In this document: piece after piece, positions 5,054-8,125 of the stretch
How positions within the stretch are numbered: the first letter of the stretch is position 1
How the letters are laid out: every line of letters begins with the position of its first letter
The notes under the pieces: generated by a model
The model's input: only the letters and a program-made list of their open reading frames with translations
Told to the model about the DNA's origin: nothing
Databases searched by the model: none
Made by a program: the position numbers and the translations under genes
Assembly (NCBI GenBank): GCA_900751035.1
Contig: CAADSF010000122.1
Span: forward strand, 1 to 8,125
Reading direction: 5' to 3'
Length of the DNA: 8,125 nucleotides
Source: an uncultured Oscillospiraceae bacterium
Lineage (GTDB): Bacteria > Bacillota > Clostridia > Oscillospirales > Oscillospiraceae

Positions 5054-6283
5054 AAACACCATACCTGCCCGCTTCGCGCCGCGCTTGCCGCAGCGCTGGT
5101 TCTGGCCATGCTCTGCGTGCCTGCACTGGCTGCTGAGATTGCTGTCGATTATACCTCAGAATACAGATTTACCGCCGCAGATTTTTCTGACTCTGACGGA
5201 TTGGAGGGCGTCTACATTTCCTCCGTCCCGCCCGTGTATCAGGCAGAGCTGTGCATCGGCAGCCGCGTGATCCGCCGGGGCGATATTCTGCCCGCGGCAG
5301 CGCTGGAAAAGATGAAGCTGCGTCCGGTCTGCCTTGGAAACGCCGACTGTGAGCTGGTCTTCTGCCCAATCGAAGGTGGAACGCTCGGCGATGCTGTCAC
5401 GGTGAGCCTGCGTATTCTCTCCGGCACGAATACCGCGCCGGTCTGCGAGGACGGGACACTGGAAACGTATAAGAACATCGCGAACACTGGCACGCTTTCA
5501 GCCACAGATCAGGAGGATCAGGAGCTGACGTATCAGCTTGTGAAGGAGCCGAAGCGCGGCACGGTTGAGCTGCATACGAACGGTAGCTTCACCTATACGC
5601 CGGACAAAAACAAGGTCGGCAAGGATTCGTTCGTCTTTACCGCGACCGATCCGGCCGGGAACGTCTCGAATGAGGCCTGCGTCAAGATCCGCATTCTGAA
5701 GCCTGCGGATAAGGCGACGTATCAGGATATGTCCGGTGACCGGGACGCGTTCGTCGCCATGTGGCTCAAGGACAAGGGGCTTTATACCGGCAGAGTCATT
5801 GCCGGAAACCTCTGCTTTGAGCCGGACTGCCCTGTCAGCCGCAGCGAGTTTCTGATTGCCTGCATGAAGCTGGCCGGACTTGAGCAGTCGGACGGGACGA
5901 TCTCGACCGGCTTCGCGGATGAACTGGAAACGCCCCTCTGGCAGCAGCCGTATCTGGCCGCAGCCTATCAGTCCGGTATGATCTCCGGTACGCCGACCGA
6001 GGAGGGACTGGTTTTCCGCCCGGAGGAGGATCTGAGCCGTGCGGAGGCAGCCGTCATGCTGCAAAAGCTCCTGCGCCTGCCGGGTGACGCCGCTGTATTT
6101 GCGCCGGATGATGCTTCCGCCATTCCTGCCTGGGCGCAGAGCGCGGTCAGCGCACTCTCAAACGCAGGCATCCCGCTTGCTGCCTCAGACTACGAAGCGC
6201 CGCTGACGCGGCGCGAGGCGGCCAATATGCTGCTCGCAGCTGCTCCCGCAGCCAAGTCCGCCGGACTTTACTGGACAGAATAA
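5051..6283 (+). CDS. Secreted SLH-domain protein with cadherin/Ig-like modules
   Basis: Predicted exported, wall-attached surface protein of 410 residues from the TTG start. An N-terminal signal peptide is clear: basic KHHTCPLR, a hydrophobic core (about 10-27), and a likely cut after ALA-28. Residues about 30-125 form a cadherin-like module of the type that alternates with Ig-like repeats (FTAADFSDSDGLEGVYISSVP, then VIRRGDIL). Residues about 127-217 are a Big_9/cadherin-like Ig domain (NTAPVCEDGTLETYKN, DQEDQELTYQLV, GSFTYTPDKNKVGKDSF, ATDPAGN). Three SLH motifs follow: about 224-276 (ending VSRSEF), 287-342 (FADELE, AAAYQSGMISG, LSRAEAAVML) and 349-398 (FAPDDA, ALSNAGIP, LTRREAANML). Three SLH motifs normally bind pyruvylated secondary cell-wall polymer. 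There is no enzymatic domain, so a structural or adhesive role is inference. It appears monocistronic, between the gdpP terminator and a hairpin at 6291. Confidence 0.88.
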   Translation: MKHHTCPLRAALAAALVLAMLCVPALAAEIAVDYTSEYRFTAADFSDSDGLEGVYISSVPPVYQAELCIGSRVIRRGDILPAAALEKMKLRPVCLGNADCELVFCPIEGGTLGDAVTVSLRILSGTNTAPVCEDGTLETYKNIANTGTLSATDQEDQELTYQLVKEPKRGTVELHTNGSFTYTPDKNKVGKDSFVFTATDPAGNVSNEACVKIRILKPADKATYQDMSGDRDAFVAMWLKDKGLYTGRVIAGNLCFEPDCPVSRSEFLIACMKLAGLEQSDGTISTGFADELETPLWQQPYLAAAYQSGMISGTPTEEGLVFRPEEDLSRAEAAVMLQKLLRLPGDAAVFAPDDASAIPAWAQSAVSALSNAGIPLAASDYEAPLTRREAANMLLAAAPAAKSAGLYWTE

Positions 6284-6290
6284 CCGAATC

Positions 6291-6316
6291 GTGCCTGCCG
6301 CGTTTGCGGCAGGCAC
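6291..6316 (+). terminator. Strong hairpin after the SLH gene (terminator with poor T-tract)
   Basis: GTGCCTGCCGC (6291-6301) pairs perfectly over 11 bases with GCGGCAGGCAC (6306-6316) around a GTTT loop, 8 bases after the SLH stop. What follows is ATTGTGCGCTTTCT rather than a clean T-run. It may act as a weak terminator or a 3'-end stabilising hairpin. Confidence 0.6.
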
Positions 6317-6364
6317 ATTGTGCGCTTTCTCTGCTTTCCATAAAATATCGCAGCCTGTCAGCGG

Positions 6365-6393
6365 TAGATTTTTGAGCAGCCATCTGTTATAGT
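6365..6393 (+). promoter_or_regulatory. Candidate promoter of the MATE gene
   Basis: TAGATT (6365-6370), a 17-base spacer, then TATAGT (6388-6393; five of six) preceded by TGT, which makes an extended -10. An overlapping TATATT (6393-6398) with TTTGAG (6371-6376) is a possible alternative. The predicted start is near 6400, about 30 bases before the gene. Confidence 0.55.
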
Positions 6394-6429
6394 ATATTTG
6401 ATTGAAATCAGAACAGGACAGGAACAGAC

Positions 6430-7830
6430 ATGGCAAACAGAGAAAAACAGGATATGACCGCAGAGCTGGCAGAGGGAAACATCCTGCCGCTTGTATTTAA
6501 GCTGACCATTCCGGCTGTCATCGCACAGCTTATTACATTTTTATATAACATCGTCGACAGAATGTACGTTGCGCGAATCGAGGGTTCCGGCATGGACGCG
6601 CTGGCCGCACTTGGAATTGTGCTGCCCATCACGCTCATCATGCAGGCGTTCGCGAATCTGGTCGGGCTTGGCGGCGCACCGCGGGCGGGCATCAAGCTCG
6701 GCGAAGGAAAGGCGGACGAGGCGAACCGGATCTTTCACACCGCATTCTGCCTGCTGCTTCTGCTGGGAATCGTGATCGGCGCGGCGGCGTTCTGCTTTGC
6801 GCGGCAGATCGTGCTGCTGTTCGGCTGCCCGGAAAGCGCGGTGGCGTTCGCTGTCTCCTATCTCAAGATCTACGCCTGCGGCACGATTTTCGTCATGCTG
6901 GCGCAGGGGCTCAACCCGTTTATTCTGACGCAGGGCTATTCATGGCTTGCGATGAGCTCGGTGCTGCTGGGCGCACTTATCAATATCGCACTCGACCCGC
7001 TGTTCATCTTCACCTTTGGGATGGGCGTACAGGGTTCGAGCCTTGCGACGATTCTTTCTCAGATGTGCTCGTGCATCTGGATCGTCTGCTTTTTCTTTTC
7101 CCGGAAGAGCCTGTTCCGCTTTCAGGCAAGCCTGCTGGGTCTGTCTCCGGGTCGGATTTTCAGTATTATCTCGCTGGGCTTTACTCCGTTCATCATGACG
7201 CTGACGGAATGCGCCATTCAAATCGTCTTCAACATCAATCTGAACCGTGCGACTGGCGGCAACAAGGACTATACCGCTGCGCTGACCGTCATGCTGAGTG
7301 CGCTGCAGCTCATTTCCCTGCCCCTGAACGGCCTTGGAAACGGTATGCAGCCGTTCGTGAGCTACAATTACGGAAAGGCTGACTCCGCACGCCTGAAGCA
7401 GGGAATCAAATATGTAACGACCATCGCGTTTACCTATGCCGTCTGCATCTGGTCCGTCTCGATGGCGTTCCCGGTGGTGTACGCAAGGCTGTTTTCGGCC
7501 AGCGAGGCCGTCACGCAGATCGTCAAGCGCTATACGCCGATGTTTCTGATGGGCTCCATCATGTTTTTCGTGCAGATGACGCTGCAAAACGTCAACGTCG
7601 GGCTTGGGCAGGCAAAGGAGGCTCTCCTGCTTGCCATAAACCGGAAGGTCGTCATTCTGATTCCCCTCTGCTTTGCGTTGACGCACTTCCTCGGCTTCAA
7701 GGGCGTGTACCTGTCGGAGGGCATCGCCGATCTTGTTGCAGGAATTATTACAACGGTTGTCATTTTCACCAGCTTCCCAAAAATCTTCCGCCGCCGGGAG
7801 GAAGAAGTCAAACAGGCCGTGTCGAACTGA
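6430..7830 (+). CDS. MATE-family efflux transporter
   Basis: Integral membrane antiporter of the multidrug and toxin extrusion family, expected to export cationic or hydrophobic compounds in exchange for Na+ or H+. It has 466 residues, a normal length, and about 12 hydrophobic segments in two six-helix halves. Family landmarks are GNILPLVFKLTIPAVIAQL at the first helix (16-34) and YNIVDRMYVARIEG (39-52). Others are LGGAPRAGIKLGEGKADEANRIF (80-102), the NIALDPLFIF loop (185-194) followed by GVQGSSLATILSQ, and QPFVSYNYGKAD in the second half (307-318). The pattern is nearest the MepA-like branch, but the substrate cannot be read from sequence. Start: ATG at 6430 with AGGA 6 bases upstream. It has its own candidate promoter, and the last codons lie in the 5' arm of the terminator hairpin. 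A basic/acidic cytoplasmic tail (RRREEEVKQ) ends it. Confidence 0.94.
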   Translation: MANREKQDMTAELAEGNILPLVFKLTIPAVIAQLITFLYNIVDRMYVARIEGSGMDALAALGIVLPITLIMQAFANLVGLGGAPRAGIKLGEGKADEANRIFHTAFCLLLLLGIVIGAAAFCFARQIVLLFGCPESAVAFAVSYLKIYACGTIFVMLAQGLNPFILTQGYSWLAMSSVLLGALINIALDPLFIFTFGMGVQGSSLATILSQMCSCIWIVCFFFSRKSLFRFQASLLGLSPGRIFSIISLGFTPFIMTLTECAIQIVFNINLNRATGGNKDYTAALTVMLSALQLISLPLNGLGNGMQPFVSYNYGKADSARLKQGIKYVTTIAFTYAVCIWSVSMAFPVVYARLFSASEAVTQIVKRYTPMFLMGSIMFFVQMTLQNVNVGLGQAKEALLLAINRKVVILIPLCFALTHFLGFKGVYLSEGIADLVAGIITTVVIFTSFPKIFRRREEEVKQAVSN

Positions 7831-7842
7831 CGCGGCCTGTTT
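7810..7842. terminator. Bidirectional terminator shared by the MATE gene and the converging gene
   Basis: Bases 7810-7823 (AAACAGGCCGTGTC) pair with 7829-7842 (GACGCGGCCTGTTT) over 14 positions, with one G-U pair and a five-base loop. The 5' arm is the end of the MATE coding sequence and its TGA (7828-7830) lies across the loop and 3' arm. The stem ends in A-rich and T-rich arms (AAAC/GTTTT), so it can terminate transcripts from either side. The minus-strand gene stops 25 bases away, at 7868. Confidence 0.8.
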
Positions 7843-7867
7843 TATAAGCTCTAAAAGGCACCGGAAA

Positions 7868-8125
7868 TCAGATGATGTTGAATTCCTTCAGCAGCTTCTC
7901 AATATCAGTACCCTTGACTTTGCTGAGGGCTTTTTCAAGGGCTACCTTCTGGACGAGGGAGAGCTTCATGTCGATGGGCTTTTTGCCGTCGCGGAGCTGG
8001 ACGGTCGCGTTCAGAAGGTCGCGCACGTCATACACGCTGCCCCAGACCTCCGGCACGCCGCGGTCAACGTTCAGGAGCGTATAGACAGCCTCCATGCCGG
8101 TGCGCATGGAATATTCGGTGGTGAA
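7868..8125 (-). CDS. 3' end of an unrecognised gene (start beyond the right edge)
   Basis: An open frame of 85 codons reads from the right edge to TGA at 7868-7870. The Met at 8107 need not be the start: the frame stays open upstream (FTTEYS before it) to the window end, with no ribosome site before that Met. The visible part has two zones: an N-terminal half with MRTGMEAVYTLLNVDRGVPEVWG and SVYDVRDLLNATVQLRDG, and a C-terminal lysine-rich helical tail (about the last 38 residues) ending IEKLLKEFNII. There is no signal peptide, membrane segment or metal motif in this part. The codon content looks coding and is consistent with the neighbours. I do not recognise the family and assign no function. 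It converges on the MATE gene and shares its terminator. Confidence 0.65.
   Translation of the reverse strand, partial: FTTEYSMRTGMEAVYTLLNVDRGVPEVWGSVYDVRDLLNATVQLRDGKKPIDMKLSLVQKVALEKALSKVKGTDIEKLLKEFNII

Noticed and set aside
6940..7686. 248-codon minus frame opposite the MATE gene
   Set aside because: Antisense to a clear membrane transporter; the Arg/Gln/His-rich translation is typical of a shadow frame.
1..8125. CRISPR, tRNA/rRNA, insertion sequence, toxin-antitoxin or phage genes
   Set aside because: I looked for spaced repeats, tRNA-like cloverleafs, transposase motifs and inverted-repeat ends and saw none; all long coding frames are explained by core genes.

Overview
The window looks like core chromosome of a Gram-positive anaerobe of the Clostridia, most likely an Oscillospiraceae/Oscillospirales-type gut bacterium. 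The reasons are a Firmicute-type RNase J and GdpP, an S-layer-homology (SLH) surface protein, strong AGGAGG-type ribosome sites, TTG starts, and a base composition that looks moderately GC-rich by eye. Placement is by protein style only; there is no rRNA or other phylogenetic marker to confirm it.

Left part (1-2517, minus strand): rnj (RNase J, complete, TTG start) is followed by a short hairpin terminator. Next come a separate sigma-A-type promoter and the 5' end of rpoD, the housekeeping sigma factor, which runs off the left edge. The two genes lie head to tail but each seems to have its own transcription unit.

Middle (2518-2953): a 436-base divergent intergenic region. Its right end carries a near-consensus extended -10 promoter for gdpP and a perfect 9-bp inverted repeat just upstream. 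Its left part would be a long leader of rnj if the only decent minus-strand promoter I can find is the real one. That stretch contains a nested imperfect rod-like fold followed by a T6 run, and is the least explained piece of the window.

Right part (2954-7830, plus strand): gdpP (membrane-bound c-di-AMP phosphodiesterase, complete, strong terminator), then a secreted cell-wall protein with two cadherin/Ig-like modules and three SLH motifs, then a MATE-family multidrug/Na+ or H+ antiporter. Each is separated from the next by a hairpin, so these look like three single-gene units rather than one operon. The last piece (7868-8125, minus strand) is the 3' end of a gene I do not recognise, converging on the MATE gene across a shared bidirectional terminator.

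Functionally the window is housekeeping: transcription initiation, RNA decay, c-di-AMP turnover, envelope and efflux. I see no CRISPR, phage, transposon, toxin-antitoxin or biosynthetic cluster. The points worth a second look are the rnj/gdpP intergenic RNA-like fold, an Asn in place of the expected His in the DHHA1 motif of GdpP, the direct repeat at the rpoD promoter, and the unidentified partial gene at the right edge.
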